Shown here one piece after another: positions 24,473 to 32,586 of a stretch of DNA of 64,000 nucleotides. This stretch comes from DATARR01 sp044868005 (GTDB taxonomy: Bacteria > Acidobacteriota > Thermoanaerobaculia > Multivoradales > UBA5704). How positions within the stretch are numbered: the first letter of the stretch is position 1; every line of letters begins with the position of its first letter. Both the position numbers and the translations under genes were made by a program. The notes beneath the pieces were generated by a model. It saw nothing but the letters and a program-made list of their open reading frames with translations. It had not been told where the DNA came from and searched no databases. The DNA lies in assembly GCA_044868005.1 (NCBI GenBank), contig JBIOVX010000211.1:34776-98775 (forward strand), read 5' to 3'.

Positions 24473-25270
24473 TCAGCGCCATTTCGGCGGCTTCTTGGTT
24501 TCCAGGAAGGTCGCGATGCCGCGCTTGCAGTCGTCCGTGGCGCGCGCGGCGGCGTTGACCTCGGCGGCGAGCGCCAGGGCCTCGCCGAGCGGCCGGCCCA
24601 CGACGTCGAGCAACAGCCGCTTGGTGCGGGCGATCGACTCGGAGCTGCCGGTCTCCAGGACCTGCGCCGCGAGCGCCTCGCCCACGGCACGCAGGTCCGC
24701 GGCAGGCACCAGGCGGTTCGCGAGGCCGATCTCCAGAGCTTTCCGCGCATCGATGAACTGGGGGTTGAGCAGCAGCTCGCGGATGTCCGAGCCGCGCAGG
24801 CGCAGCGGCAGGTAGGTGGCCACGAGCGCCGCCACGAAGCCGATGCGCACCTCGCTGTAGAGGAAGCGGGCGTCCTCGGCGGCCACGACGAAGTCGTGCG
24901 CGGTGGCGAGGCCGCAGCCGCCGGCCACGCAAGCGCCATGGACGAGGGCGACGGTGAGGGCGTCCTGGCGCAGCACCGATTCGAACAGGTCGCGCAGGCG
25001 GAGCGAGTCGCGGAGGTTCTCCTCGTGCCCCGCGTCGCGCAGCGAGCGCAGATGCTCCAGGTCGGCGCCCGCCGAGAAGTTCTTGCCGGCTCCGGAAAGC
25101 AGGATGGCGCGGACGCCTTCCTCGCGCCAGGGCCGGCGGTAGAGCCCGGTCAGCTCGCCGATCATCGCCGGCGAGAGAGCGTTGGCGCGGTCCGGATCGT
25201 TGAGGGTGACCCGCAGCAGATCGCCGTCGCGGCGCGCCTCGATCCGTTCGAAGCTGCCGAGATCGTTCAT
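24473..25270 (-). CDS. Enoyl-CoA hydratase/isomerase family protein
   Basis: 265 residues, standard crotonase length. Conserved elements are 'VTLNDPDRANALSPAM' near the N-terminus, the oxyanion-hole strand 'AILLSGAGKNFSAGADLEHL' (about 56-75) and 'VALVHGACVAGGCGLATAHD' (about 99-118). Crotonases act on acyl-CoA thioesters. It is the last gene of a four-gene minus-strand operon with an AtuA-family protein, coupled to its neighbour by an ATGA overlap (25267-25270), suggesting a role in breakdown of a branched or terpenoid acyl-CoA. Confidence 0.92.
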   Translation of the reverse strand: MNDLGSFERIEARRDGDLLRVTLNDPDRANALSPAMIGELTGLYRRPWREEGVRAILLSGAGKNFSAGADLEHLRSLRDAGHEENLRDSLRLRDLFESVLRQDALTVALVHGACVAGGCGLATAHDFVVAAEDARFLYSEVRIGFVAALVATYLPLRLRGSDIRELLLNPQFIDARKALEIGLANRLVPAADLRAVGEALAAQVLETGSSESIARTKRLLLDVVGRPLGEALALAAEVNAAARATDDCKRGIATFLETKKPPKWR

Positions 25271-25602
25271 CGGCCCCCCACCAGCTCGTCCGGCACCTCG
25301 ATCTCCATCTGCAGCAGCCCCTGCGCGTGGGTCTTGCCCTGAGCGTCGTTCTTCAGGCTCTCGGTGCCGCCGCCGCCCAGGGAGTCGTGGAGGATGAAGT
25401 TGAGCGCCAGGATGTTCGGCAGCTCGTAACGCTGCACGGGTCCCCGGCAGACCTCCCGGAAATGCTCCTTCACCCGCTCGGCCGTCACCTGCTCGCGGAG
25501 CACCGCGTACAGCTCCGGCCTCTCGGCGATCAGACCGACGTTGGAGGCATCTCCTTTGTCGCCCGAGCGGGCGTGGGCGATGCGTTCGAGCTTGATCTTC
25601 AT
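25267..25602 (-). CDS. AtuA-related small protein (ferredoxin-fold-like partner)
   Basis: 111 residues. 'IAHARSGDKGDASNVGLIA' at the N-terminus is the signature of the domain that in many AtuA proteins forms the C-terminus; here it is a separate gene. 'NFILHDSLGGGGTESLKNDA' and 'GKTHAQGLLQMEIEV' are the other conserved blocks. It overlaps both neighbours by 4 nt. The likely role is the second half of a split AtuA complex with the 26063-27430 product. Confidence 0.88.
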   Translation of the reverse strand: MKIKLERIAHARSGDKGDASNVGLIAERPELYAVLREQVTAERVKEHFREVCRGPVQRYELPNILALNFILHDSLGGGGTESLKNDAQGKTHAQGLLQMEIEVPDELVGGR

Positions 25603-26066
25603 CCCTGTCTTTCTCCCTCCTCTCCCTTTGGGAGAGGAGGGCCGGGGAGGTGAGGGCTTCGCGCGACGACGCCGACGATGCCGATCACGCCGAGAACCGC
25701 CGCCAGAATCCCCGCCGTCCGAGGCCCCGTGGCGATCGGATGGTATAGATCCGGGAAGACCGCCCGGAATCCCAAATCCAGGATCTCATGGTGCTTCGAC
25801 TCCAGCCAGGCGAAGACGGCGAGCCCGGCCGCCAGCAGCAGCGCCAGGGCGCCGAGGAGACGGAATCGGCCCCAGCCGGCGCTCAAAGCCCGGTGCAGGA
25901 GCACGACCCAACAGGCCCCCGTGACCAGCGCCCAGAGGACGAAGACGGTGCGGTCCGCCAAGGCGCTGTAGAGGAAGCCGAGCAGCAGCACCGGCAGCAG
26001 GCCGCCGAGCACGCCGCCGTACCAGGCCCGAGCGAGCGAACGATCGAGCGCGCGGTCTTCGCTCAT
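25599..26066 (-). CDS. Small four-TM membrane protein with repeat-encoded tail
   Basis: 155 residues with about four hydrophobic helices (17-38, 43-59, 70-87, 117-134). No family recognised. ATG 26066 overlaps the AtuA stop, and its stop overlaps the next gene start, so it is embedded in the operon. The last ~20 residues ('SPHLPGPPLPKGEEG') are encoded by the CCTCACC/CTCTCCC dispersed repeat, implying the original 3' end was replaced by repeat insertion. It could be a transporter-like or anchoring protein for the pathway. Confidence 0.7.
   Translation of the reverse strand: MSEDRALDRSLARAWYGGVLGGLLPVLLLGFLYSALADRTVFVLWALVTGACWVVLLHRALSAGWGRFRLLGALALLLAAGLAVFAWLESKHHEILDLGFRAVFPDLYHPIATGPRTAGILAAVLGVIGIVGVVARSPHLPGPPLPKGEEGERQG
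25620..25656. repeat. CTCTCCC-TTTGGGAGAGG dispersed palindrome
   Basis: CCTCTCCCTTTGGGAGAGGAGG is a near-perfect palindrome followed by GGCCGGGGAGGTGAGG. It encodes the C-terminus of the membrane protein at 25599-26066 and resembles repeats at 17845, 44966 and 63898. Confidence 0.7.
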
Positions 26067-27430
26067 ACCTCCTCCACCGTGACCTCGATGCGGCTCTCCA
26101 CCTCCTCCCGGGCGAGGAGCGCCGGCCAGTAGGCGACGATCTCCTGCGGCTTCGGCCGCCCGCCCGCAAAACCGGTCACCCCGGGCGGGCCGGCAGTCAC
26201 CAGCGGCGCGATCTCCTTGCCGAAGCGTTCCACCTTGAGCGAGTCCGCGTGGCGCACGCCGAGCCGGAGGACCACCTCCGGCAGCTCCTCCGGCGCCGCA
26301 AAGATGCCGGGCAGGCAGGCGCCCGTCCCCAGCAGCTCGGTCTCGCGGTCCTCCGGCGCGAAGACGACGCCGGCGCGCTCCAGGCGCTTCCACACGATCT
26401 CGGCGGCGAGCTTCGCCTTGTCGGCGGCGCGCGGACCCGAGAGGGTAATGTCCCCCGAGGCCTTATAGCCGGCAAGGTACGAGGCGGAGACCTTGAGGAA
26501 CGGCGTGTTCGGACGGCCCTCGATGCCCGAGACCTCCACGCGGTCCTTGCCGTCCGGGCGCAGGCGGATGGTGGTGAAGTCCGCCGTCACGTCCGGCGTG
26601 ACGTAGCTCGCCGGATCGCCCATCTCGTAGACGAGCTGCTCGGCGATGGTGTCCACCGTCACCATGCCGCCCGTGCCCTCGTGCTTGGTGACCACGAAGG
26701 TGCCGTCCTCGCGCGCCTCGACGATGGGGTAACCGGCGTTCCACAAGTCCGGCACCTCCCACCAGCGGCTGAAGTTGCCGCCCGTGCACTGGGCGCCGCA
26801 CTCGATGATGTGGCCGGCGATGGTGCCGGCGGCGAGCCGGTTCCAGTCGTCCGCGGGCCAGCCGAACTCGTGAAGCATCGGCGCCAGCGCCAGCGCCGTG
26901 TCGGTGATGCGGCCGCAGAGCACGATCTGGGCGCCCTGGGCGAGAGCCTCCACGACGGGCTTCGCGCCGAGGTAGGCGTTGGCGCTCATCACCTTGTCGA
27001 CGATCGGCGCCAGCGGCTCGCCGGTGTCCATGTTGGCGAGCGCGTGGCCGGCGGCGATGAGGTCTTTGAGGCGCGGCAGCAGATCGTCCCCTTCGACGAC
27101 GCCTACCCGCAGGCCCTTGATGCCGCGGTCGCGCGCCACCTCGAAGATGCGGTTGCGGCAGGCCCGGGGGTTCAGCCCGCCGGCGTTGGTGAGGACGCGG
27201 ACGCCGCGCTCCTTGAGCTCGGGAAGCACGCGGCGGATGAAGCCGATGAAGTCCGTGGCGTAGCCGAGCTTCGGATTCTTGAGCTTCTGCCGCATCATGA
27301 TCGACAGCGTCACCTCGGCGAGGTAGTCCATGCCGATGTAGTCGATCGGACCGCCGCGCAGCAGCTCCACCGGCGCATCGACGTTGTCGCCCCAGAACCC
27401 CTGGCCGTTGCCGATGCGCAGCGTCTTCAT
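26063..27430 (-). CDS. atuA: Acyclic terpene utilisation AtuA-family protein (DUF1446)
   Basis: 455 residues. DUF1446 signatures: 'RIGNGQGFWGDNVDAPVELL' at the N-terminus, 'DYIGMDYLAEVTLSIM', 'VLTNAGGLNPRACRNRI', 'VLCGRITDTALALAPMLHEF' and 'CGAQCTGGNFSRW'. AtuA is required for citronellol/geraniol catabolism in Pseudomonas, though its reaction is not well defined. The C-terminal ferredoxin-like domain is missing from this protein and present as the separate gene at 25267. First gene of a four-gene overlapping operon. A TAGGCT box lies 10 nt upstream of ATG. Confidence 0.9.
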   Translation of the reverse strand: MKTLRIGNGQGFWGDNVDAPVELLRGGPIDYIGMDYLAEVTLSIMMRQKLKNPKLGYATDFIGFIRRVLPELKERGVRVLTNAGGLNPRACRNRIFEVARDRGIKGLRVGVVEGDDLLPRLKDLIAAGHALANMDTGEPLAPIVDKVMSANAYLGAKPVVEALAQGAQIVLCGRITDTALALAPMLHEFGWPADDWNRLAAGTIAGHIIECGAQCTGGNFSRWWEVPDLWNAGYPIVEAREDGTFVVTKHEGTGGMVTVDTIAEQLVYEMGDPASYVTPDVTADFTTIRLRPDGKDRVEVSGIEGRPNTPFLKVSASYLAGYKASGDITLSGPRAADKAKLAAEIVWKRLERAGVVFAPEDRETELLGTGACLPGIFAAPEELPEVVLRLGVRHADSLKVERFGKEIAPLVTAGPPGVTGFAGGRPKPQEIVAYWPALLAREEVESRIEVTVEEV

Positions 27431-27440
27431 GAGCGCGCCA

Positions 27441-27446
27441 AGCCTA
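27441..27446 (-). promoter_or_regulatory. Possible -10 box (TAGGCT) of the atuA operon
   Basis: TAGGCT on the minus strand lies 10 nt from the atuA ATG. It fits the TAnnnT pattern only, and no -35 is evident, so this is weak support for a short leader. Confidence 0.3.
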
Positions 27447-27553
27447 GCATGGGCTCACCGCGGTCAGAGTCTTGCATGGGACTCCGGCGTGAAAGGAGGG
27501 GTGCTTCGTGCGGTACCAGGACGCGCGGCGGTCTAGCGAGGACCGGCTTCGCC

Positions 27554-28033
27554 TCAGTACACCAACGGAACCTGCTCCGCGAGCTCGGCTTTCAGCAGCG
27601 ACCGGATCTTGGTCTCGATCTGGATGTAGCGGGCGGTCTTGGCCGCCGGCAACACCGTGCCGATCTTGTCCGCGTACGACCGCTTGGCCTTCGCCTCCGC
27701 CTCCTCAATGGACAACACCTCGTCCATCAATCTCTTCGCGGTGTCGTCCGGAATCGGCCCTTTGTTGTAGGCCGCCGCGTACTCCTCGATCGCCTTGCGC
27801 AAGCGCTCGTTCAACTGCGCCAGTTCCTTCTGGTAAGCGTCGTACAGCGGCCAGAAGCTCTTGGCTTCCGCGTCGGTCAAATCCATGTTCGCGGCAACGA
27901 CCAGCTTCTTGTCCGCCTTGACCTTCTCGACCAGGATTTCCATGTTGGTTCCGGCGCTCGTCGCCTCCTGCGCCATGACCGGCGTTGCCAGAAGCACCGT
28001 CGCCGCGAAAGTCGCCGCCATCAGACTTTTCAT
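27554..28033 (-). CDS. Secreted LTxxQ/Spy-like protein
   Basis: 159 residues. A signal peptide is clear, 'MKSLMAATFAATVLLATPVM' with cleavage after Ala-Gln. The mature part is helical and contains 'LTDAEAKSFWPLYDAYQKEL', close to the LTxxQ motif of CpxP/Spy periplasmic proteins. ATG 28033 is chosen because AAAGGAG lies just upstream; an earlier ATG would put residues before the signal sequence. Such proteins act as periplasmic chaperones or stress sensors. It is a single gene, antisense to nothing supportable. Confidence 0.8.
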   Translation of the reverse strand: MKSLMAATFAATVLLATPVMAQEATSAGTNMEILVEKVKADKKLVVAANMDLTDAEAKSFWPLYDAYQKELAQLNERLRKAIEEYAAAYNKGPIPDDTAKRLMDEVLSIEEAEAKAKRSYADKIGTVLPAAKTARYIQIETKIRSLLKAELAEQVPLVY

Positions 28034-28165
28034 GTTCGATGCTCCTTTCAGGAATGTGTCGAGCATGGCCAGGAGCGACTCGTACTTCCCGACCACCATA
28101 CTTGCGCCGCGGCGGCGGCGTTATGGGACCTTGGTCCAATACCCCCCCCATGGGGCTTCAGGCTC

Positions 28166-28190
28166 CCCGAGAACTCAACTGAGTCTCGGG
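28166..28190. repeat. Inverted repeat upstream of the Spy-like gene
   Basis: CCCGAG (28166-28171) and ACTCA (28173-28177) pair with TGAGT (28180-28184) and CTCGGG (28185-28190) with one bulged A. There is no T-run, so it is not an obvious terminator; it could be an operator or a cruciform. Confidence 0.5.
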
Positions 28191-28304
28191 AGCTTATCCA
28201 AGCTGAGCGCATTCATCGCCTGAACCGGCGCTGAGCTCTGGGGTCGAGCCTTTGGGGATTGACTGTCGGAGCCCTGATCTGTACCTTCTAGGGGGAGGAA
28301 TCCA

Positions 28305-28599
28305 TGGCAAGCCTGTCGACCCGAGAAGCCGGGGATAACTTTCCCGATCTTGTAGATCGCGTGGCGACCGGCAGGAGAGAATAGTCATCACCCGTGCCGG
28401 CAAGGAGCTGGTAGCCATCGTTCCGGTTGAGGATCTTGAGCTGATGGAGGCCACGGAAGAGCGCCTCGACGTCGAAGACGCTCGCGCCGCCCGCCGCGAA
28501 GCCGAGGAAACAGGCACGATCTCGCTCGCCGCCTTGAGAAGGGAGCCGGAGCCTGATCCGCACGGCGTGGTTAGCCGGCACCTTGACGACAGCGCATGA
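28305..28599 (+). pseudogene. Frameshifted Phd-type antitoxin
   Basis: AGGGGGAGGA precedes ATG 28305, then 'MASLSTREAGDNFPDLVDRV' runs to an in-frame TAG at about 28383. Shifting frame by one base after 'GRRE' continues the family: 'VITRAGKELVAIVPVEDLEL' and an Arg/Ala/Glu tail to TGA 28599. A single-base deletion near 28380 explains this. No PIN or Doc toxin gene follows; the end overlaps the antisense YcxB-like gene by 29 nt. A decayed orphan antitoxin. Confidence 0.8.
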
Positions 28600-29062
28600 G
28601 GTTCATTCGTGCGCTCTCAAGGAACCGCGCTCTCTCGTGATCATCGGTAAACGCGCGCTTGGGAATGTAGAACGCATTCATGTTCCGTCGAGCGATGATG
28701 ACGAACTCCTTCGCATCGGACACAGTAGACAAGGCAGACCACGGCACACTCATCGTGCGGCCACCCATTACCATCACGATGCCGGCGTCGGAGACTTCGA
28801 GACGCCGCCTTTGACGCTTGTTCCGTAGCGCGAACCATATGGGCATGAAGAGGAATAACCCGACACCCCAGAACATGCCAACGCGTAAATCACTGGCTCG
28901 CACACCACCTGTGAGGAGCCATCGCTCAAACACCACCAGTAGTCCGATTCCAAGGGCGAGTATGAGCATCTGGTAGCGAAACGATGGCAAGTACTTCCAG
29001 CTGTAGAGGTACCCTTTAACCACCTCTCCGCGGCTTAGTGTGTACTCGACTGTCATGCCCAA
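28571..29062 (-). CDS. YcxB-like membrane protein
   Basis: 163 residues. Two hydrophobic helices (about 32-50 and 62-80) are followed by 'RRRLEVSDAGIVMVMGGRTM', 'SVPWSALSTVSDAKEFVII' and 'YIPKRAFTDD', the usual YcxB-like C-terminal domain. The function of the family is unknown; it is an inner-membrane protein with a cytosolic beta-rich domain. ATG 29056 would be an equally good start. Base composition is lower in GC than the neighbouring operons. Confidence 0.75.
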   Translation of the reverse strand: MGMTVEYTLSRGEVVKGYLYSWKYLPSFRYQMLILALGIGLLVVFERWLLTGGVRASDLRVGMFWGVGLFLFMPIWFALRNKRQRRRLEVSDAGIVMVMGGRTMSVPWSALSTVSDAKEFVIIARRNMNAFYIPKRAFTDDHERARFLESARMNLMRCRQGAG

Positions 29063-29262
29063 ACTCCAGCTAGCGCTCTTGTCCGGCCAACGCTCGAGGC
29101 CTCAGCGGTGGACCGCATTATGCGGTTTCCGTTTCAATTGCCGGTTGGCCGCTGGGTGCGGATGAGGCGCCCCTACCTCGCCATTGTGGTCCTCTCGGCT
29201 GAGAATGGACGTGCCGGAATCCCGTCTGCAGCGGACGTCAACAGTCCGGCATATACGGTGTC
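29063..29262. other. Gene-free stretch with nested inverted repeats
   Basis: No supportable coding frame. CGGCCAAC (29084-29091) and GTTGGCCG (29144-29151) form outer arms around an inner ACCGCAT-T-ATGCGGT hairpin (29112-29126), a cruciform-like or attC-like shape. The rest shows nothing recognisable. Confidence 0.5.
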
Positions 29263-29328
29263 TTAGTTATCTTCCACTCTAAGACCCTGGAGGTTATTGC
29301 CAGCCTTGAGATTCGTCTTGACTTTCAT
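29263..29328 (-). CDS. 21-residue peptide gene with perfect Shine-Dalgarno (KVKTNLKAG peptide)
   Basis: A very short frame with ATG at 29328 and TAA at 29263-29265. The ribosome site AAAGGAGGTGA, 5 nt upstream, is fully complementary to the 16S 3' end, stronger than any other in the window. The peptide begins 'MKVKTNLKAGNN' and ends 'RVEDN'. From memory, small bacterial peptides sharing the KVKTNxKAG block occur as short, often repeated, putative natural-product precursors; I cannot verify that here. No modifying enzyme is adjacent: the nearest genes are a YcxB-like gene downstream and an SDR gene upstream, and the radical SAM enzyme at 31168 is 1.8 kb away. It could instead be a leader or signalling peptide. 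Confidence 0.6.
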   Translation of the reverse strand: MKVKTNLKAGNNLQGLRVEDN

Positions 29329-29565
29329 GGACCTCACCTCCTTTCGTTCGGTTAAGAGAGTCAGCCATGAGTGCCAGTATTTCTACGAAACTCATTTATG
29401 ACGGCCAACCTACAGTTGATCTTTCTCCGCTGAGTGCCTCTGGCTTCACCGGCGCACCTCTCTGGCCCGAGGCAGTCGTAAATAGCCAAGGGCGCATGCC
29501 ACTCTCCTGCAAGCACTTGAATCATGGTAGAACCTCGACGGGACCCACGTCAAGGAATACGGCGG

Positions 29566-30513
29566 CTAGCGGTAATCACTCGGGTTAGCATCTCGGTTGC
29601 CTTCCTCGACGGCCTCGTTGTATCGCCACACGTCGGGACGTGAACCGTCAATGTCCGTGAAGCCGTATTCATCTGCGAGTTGAGCCGATGACACGGACCG
29701 CTGGTTCCAGCGCTGACGTTCAGGGTCGGTTGCAAGCGCCACGACGGCGCGTCCCACATAGCGAGGCGACTCGGATACTGCGAACCCAGGCGGAGCAGCC
29801 GCGGTGCGCCAGTTGTCCTCGGTGACGTTGTAGGCGTCGAGCATCATCTCCGACCGCAGCCATCCCGGAGTGATCGCCACTGCCGTTGCCAGGTAGGGCG
29901 CAAGCTCATTTCCCTGGGAAAACGCCAGGCGATTCACCGCAACCTTTGCCAGGTCGTAGAACACCGAGATTCGATACCGCGACGCGTTGTACTCGGAGGT
30001 TCCGTCGGTTACCTCGACCAGGAGTCCACCGGGGCGATGAATCAGGAGGGGCAGGAGGTAATAGGAGGTTATTAGATGGGTATCGATGGCGAGACGGAGA
30101 ATCCGGAGCCCTTTCTGGAGATCTAGCTGCCAGATAGGTTTGTTCCAGTCGGGTGGTCCACCTTTGAGTTTCTCGGCGCCCCAAATGTCGTTGATCAAGA
30201 TGTCGATGTGGCCGTGCGCATCTCGGATCTGGTCCGCCAGCCGCGCGACCTGGCTGACGTCGAGGTGATCGACAACGACGGGAACGCCGTTGCCGCCCAA
30301 CGAGGTGACCAGCTCAGCGGTTTCTTCGATCGTCTCGGGCCGGTCATAGTCGGACTGCAGGACGCGGCTGCGGCTGCTGCGGCCGGTGCAGATGACCGTG
30401 GCGCCAGCCTCTCCCAGGGCCGCCGCGATGCCACGGCCGGCACCGCGTGTCGCCCCGGCGACAACCGCGATGCGGCCTCGTAAGGCGTTTGGATCCGGAC
30501 GCCACGTCGTCAT
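29566..30513 (-). CDS. Short-chain dehydrogenase/reductase
   Basis: 315 residues. The NAD(P) fold is shown by 'AVVAGATRGAGRGIAAALGE' (TGxxxGxG variant, about 16-35); an Arg/Ser-rich segment after strand beta-2 ('TGRSSRSR') favours NADPH. The catalytic part has Tyr-x3-Lys as 'VFYDLAKVAVNRL'. Ser of the triad lies in 'VTDGTSEYNASRY'. ATG 30513 fits the normal N-terminus ('MTTWRPDPNALRGRIAVV'). The substrate is unknown. The next gene upstream (30534) is a DHFR-like reductase on the same strand, 20 nt away, so the two are probably co-transcribed. Confidence 0.88.
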   Translation of the reverse strand: MTTWRPDPNALRGRIAVVAGATRGAGRGIAAALGEAGATVICTGRSSRSRVLQSDYDRPETIEETAELVTSLGGNGVPVVVDHLDVSQVARLADQIRDAHGHIDILINDIWGAEKLKGGPPDWNKPIWQLDLQKGLRILRLAIDTHLITSYYLLPLLIHRPGGLLVEVTDGTSEYNASRYRISVFYDLAKVAVNRLAFSQGNELAPYLATAVAITPGWLRSEMMLDAYNVTEDNWRTAAAPPGFAVSESPRYVGRAVVALATDPERQRWNQRSVSSAQLADEYGFTDIDGSRPDVWRYNEAVEEGNRDANPSDYR

Positions 30514-30533
30514 GGTTGTGTTTATTGAACCGC

Positions 30534-31100
30534 CTATCCTCTCACCTCGTAACAAAGCTCCACCATGCCGCTCTTGTAGGCTTTGACCTCCGCCAGATGG
30601 AGAGCGATGTCTCTGCCGAGCTTCTCGAAGAATGGGATCCCATCACCAATCAAGATCGGTAGGATCGAATAACGAACTTCGTCGGCTAGCCCGAGACGGA
30701 GGCATTCGGAGGAGACTGCACCGCCTCCAACAAACCAGATGGTACGGAACGCGGGCCGCAGGCGCCCATTCACGAACTGCGCGAGATCGCCTGAGTAGAA
30801 CTCGACGGTATCCCGGGTCCGCGGCAGCTCGCGACGAGTGAGGACGAAGGTGGGTTTGTCGCCGTACGCCCACCCCAGCCCTTTGGCCTCAAAATTCAAG
30901 GCGGTCTCATAGGTTCGCGACCCCATGACGTAGCAGTCGATCGTCTTGAGGAACGCCTCGACGAACCCTGGGTCCATGGTATCCCCGTCTACGAATTCGT
31001 CTGAGGTCTCGAGCCAGTCGACGCCCCCGTCTCTTCGAGCGATGAAGCCGTCGAGGCTCGCCGCCATGTGGATCGTTACGCGAGAATCAGTGTTTGCCAT
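30534..31100 (-). CDS. Dihydrofolate reductase/RibD C-terminal family protein
   Basis: 188 residues. The family start 'VTIHMAASLDGFIARRDGGV' and 'DCYVMGSRTYETAL' plus 'FVGGGAVSSECLRLGLADEV' are typical of YyaP/YwjB-type DHFR-fold proteins found next to resistance or accessory genes. Most have unknown substrates and are not folate enzymes. ATG 31100 ('MANTDSR') is chosen; an ATG five codons earlier is possible. Upstream of it the gap to the divergent radical SAM gene is 67 nt. Confidence 0.88.
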   Translation of the reverse strand: MANTDSRVTIHMAASLDGFIARRDGGVDWLETSDEFVDGDTMDPGFVEAFLKTIDCYVMGSRTYETALNFEAKGLGWAYGDKPTFVLTRRELPRTRDTVEFYSGDLAQFVNGRLRPAFRTIWFVGGGAVSSECLRLGLADEVRYSILPILIGDGIPFFEKLGRDIALHLAEVKAYKSGMVELCYEVRG

Positions 31101-31167
31101 GTTTCCTCGCAGCACTGCGATGCAGTGTCTCGCTCAAAAGCCTGATAAGGTGGAGAATAGCTGAGTT

Positions 31168-32586
31168 GTGGAAAGCACGGGAAATCCCCTCCGAAGTCTC
31201 CTCCGCATGATCGGCCAGCCCATGTCCCTCAGCGGAGTGGTGGATCTCTTCCGGGATCCGGCGACGGCCGAGAAGCGCGCGCTGCTGGCGCAACGGTGGG
31301 CGGGGCTCGACCCCGCCCTTCGTTCACCGGGCCAGGGCCTGGGGCAGAAGGCCACCGGCTGCGGCGCCACCATCGGCATCCAGCCGCGCTGTGACTTCGC
31401 CTGCACCGGCTGCTATCTCGACCACGAGGCGAACCGCATCCCGGCCCTGCCCACCGCCGCCATTCTGCGCCAGCTCGACGAGCTGCGCCGCTATTTAGGA
31501 CCCAAGAGCAACGTCCAGATCACCGACGGCGAGGTGACGCTCCGCCCCGTCGAGGAGCTCACCGGGATCCTCCGTTACGCGCGCGAGATCGGCGTCATCC
31601 CCATGGTGATGACCCACGGCGACAACCTCCGCCGCCGGCCCGGCCTGCTGGAGCGGCTGATGACGGAGGGAGGCCTGACCGAGATCTCCATCCACGTCGA
31701 CATCACGCAGCGCGGCCGCGACGGCTACCGCCTGCCGAAGTCGGAGCTGGAGCTCATGCCGCTGCGCGACAAATTCGCGGCCATGGTGCGCGCCGCGCGC
31801 CGCGAGACCGGGCGCCCGCTGCGCGCGGCCATGACGCTGACGGTGACCCGCGACAACCTGCCACAGATCGCCGACGTCGTCCGCTGGCTGGTACGCAACC
31901 GCGACGCCTTCAGCCTTGTCAGCTTCCAACCGCTCGCCCAGGTGGGACGCACGCGCAAGAACGAGCAGGGAGTGACGGCGGACGCCCTCTGGCGCGAGGT
32001 CGGCCGGGGCACGGCCGATTTCGGCCTCGCGCTGGACGGCACGGGACCCATGCATTTCGGCCACACCGAGTGCACGCGCTTCGTGCCGCTCCTCGCCCTC
32101 CAGCGTCCCGGCGAGGAGCCGCAGCTCTTCCGGGCTTTCCGGGACGAGCCCGAGGACGTGGACATCGTGCGCGGGTTTTTCGCGCGCGGCCTGGGCGGGG
32201 TCGCCTTCCGCGACGATCGCCCCATGGAGAAGGCGGCCCGCTTCCTCGGCATGGTGCGTACCGCGCCGGGATTCCTTCTCGGCCGCGCGCGGCGCTGGGC
32301 GGACGGCCGGTTCCGCCGCGAGGCGGGTCTCTCGCTGCAGCGCCTGTGCCTCGACAGCCTGCGCGGCCGCCTCCGCCTCGACGGCCTCACCCTCACCAGC
32401 CACCACTTCATGAGCCCCGAAGAGACGCGCACGCCCGTCGGCCGCGAGCGCCTCGCCGCCTGCGTCTTCCGCCTTCCCTACAAGGGCGAGATGGTGCCGA
32501 TGTGCCGAATGAACGCCGAGGGCGTACGCGAGCGGTTCTACGCCGAGATCCTCGCCGGAGGCGTCTCTGAAGCGGCTGCGCGGTGA
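31168..32586 (+). CDS. Radical SAM protein of unknown function
   Basis: 472 residues. The cluster motif C-x3-C-x2-C is 'CDFACTGCYLD' (Cys 75, 79, 82). The radical SAM barrel continues with 'NVQITDGEVTLRPVEEL', 'IPMVMTHGDNLRRRPGLL' and 'LTEISIHVDITQRGRDGY'. There is no SPASM or RRE domain that I can recognise; the C-terminal ~150 residues end with a Cys-containing segment ('EMVPMCRMNAEGVRERFY'). The GTG start at 31168 is uncertain (ATG 31207 also fits). Its stop overlaps GTG 32583 (GTGA), coupling it to a heptapeptide-repeat frame. It could modify that product, a lipid or another small molecule. Confidence 0.85.
   Translation: MESTGNPLRSLLRMIGQPMSLSGVVDLFRDPATAEKRALLAQRWAGLDPALRSPGQGLGQKATGCGATIGIQPRCDFACTGCYLDHEANRIPALPTAAILRQLDELRRYLGPKSNVQITDGEVTLRPVEELTGILRYAREIGVIPMVMTHGDNLRRRPGLLERLMTEGGLTEISIHVDITQRGRDGYRLPKSELELMPLRDKFAAMVRAARRETGRPLRAAMTLTVTRDNLPQIADVVRWLVRNRDAFSLVSFQPLAQVGRTRKNEQGVTADALWREVGRGTADFGLALDGTGPMHFGHTECTRFVPLLALQRPGEEPQLFRAFRDEPEDVDIVRGFFARGLGGVAFRDDRPMEKAARFLGMVRTAPGFLLGRARRWADGRFRREAGLSLQRLCLDSLRGRLRLDGLTLTSHHFMSPEETRTPVGRERLAACVFRLPYKGEMVPMCRMNAEGVRERFYAEILAGGVSEAAAR

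Noticed and set aside
27508..27921. GTG frame with GGAGG upstream, antisense to the Spy-like gene
   Set aside because: No homology; the minus-strand gene has a signal peptide and SD.
29084..29151. attC-like integron site (GGCCAAC...GTTGGCC arms with inner hairpin)
   Set aside because: The arms fail the RYYYAAC/GTTRRRY pattern at the second position and no integron integrase is nearby; kept only as a nested inverted repeat.
29367..29588. 73-residue plus-strand frame
   Set aside because: No SD, no homology and composition unlike coding sequence.
30208..30483. Plus-strand frame opposite the SDR gene
   Set aside because: Antisense shadow without start signals.
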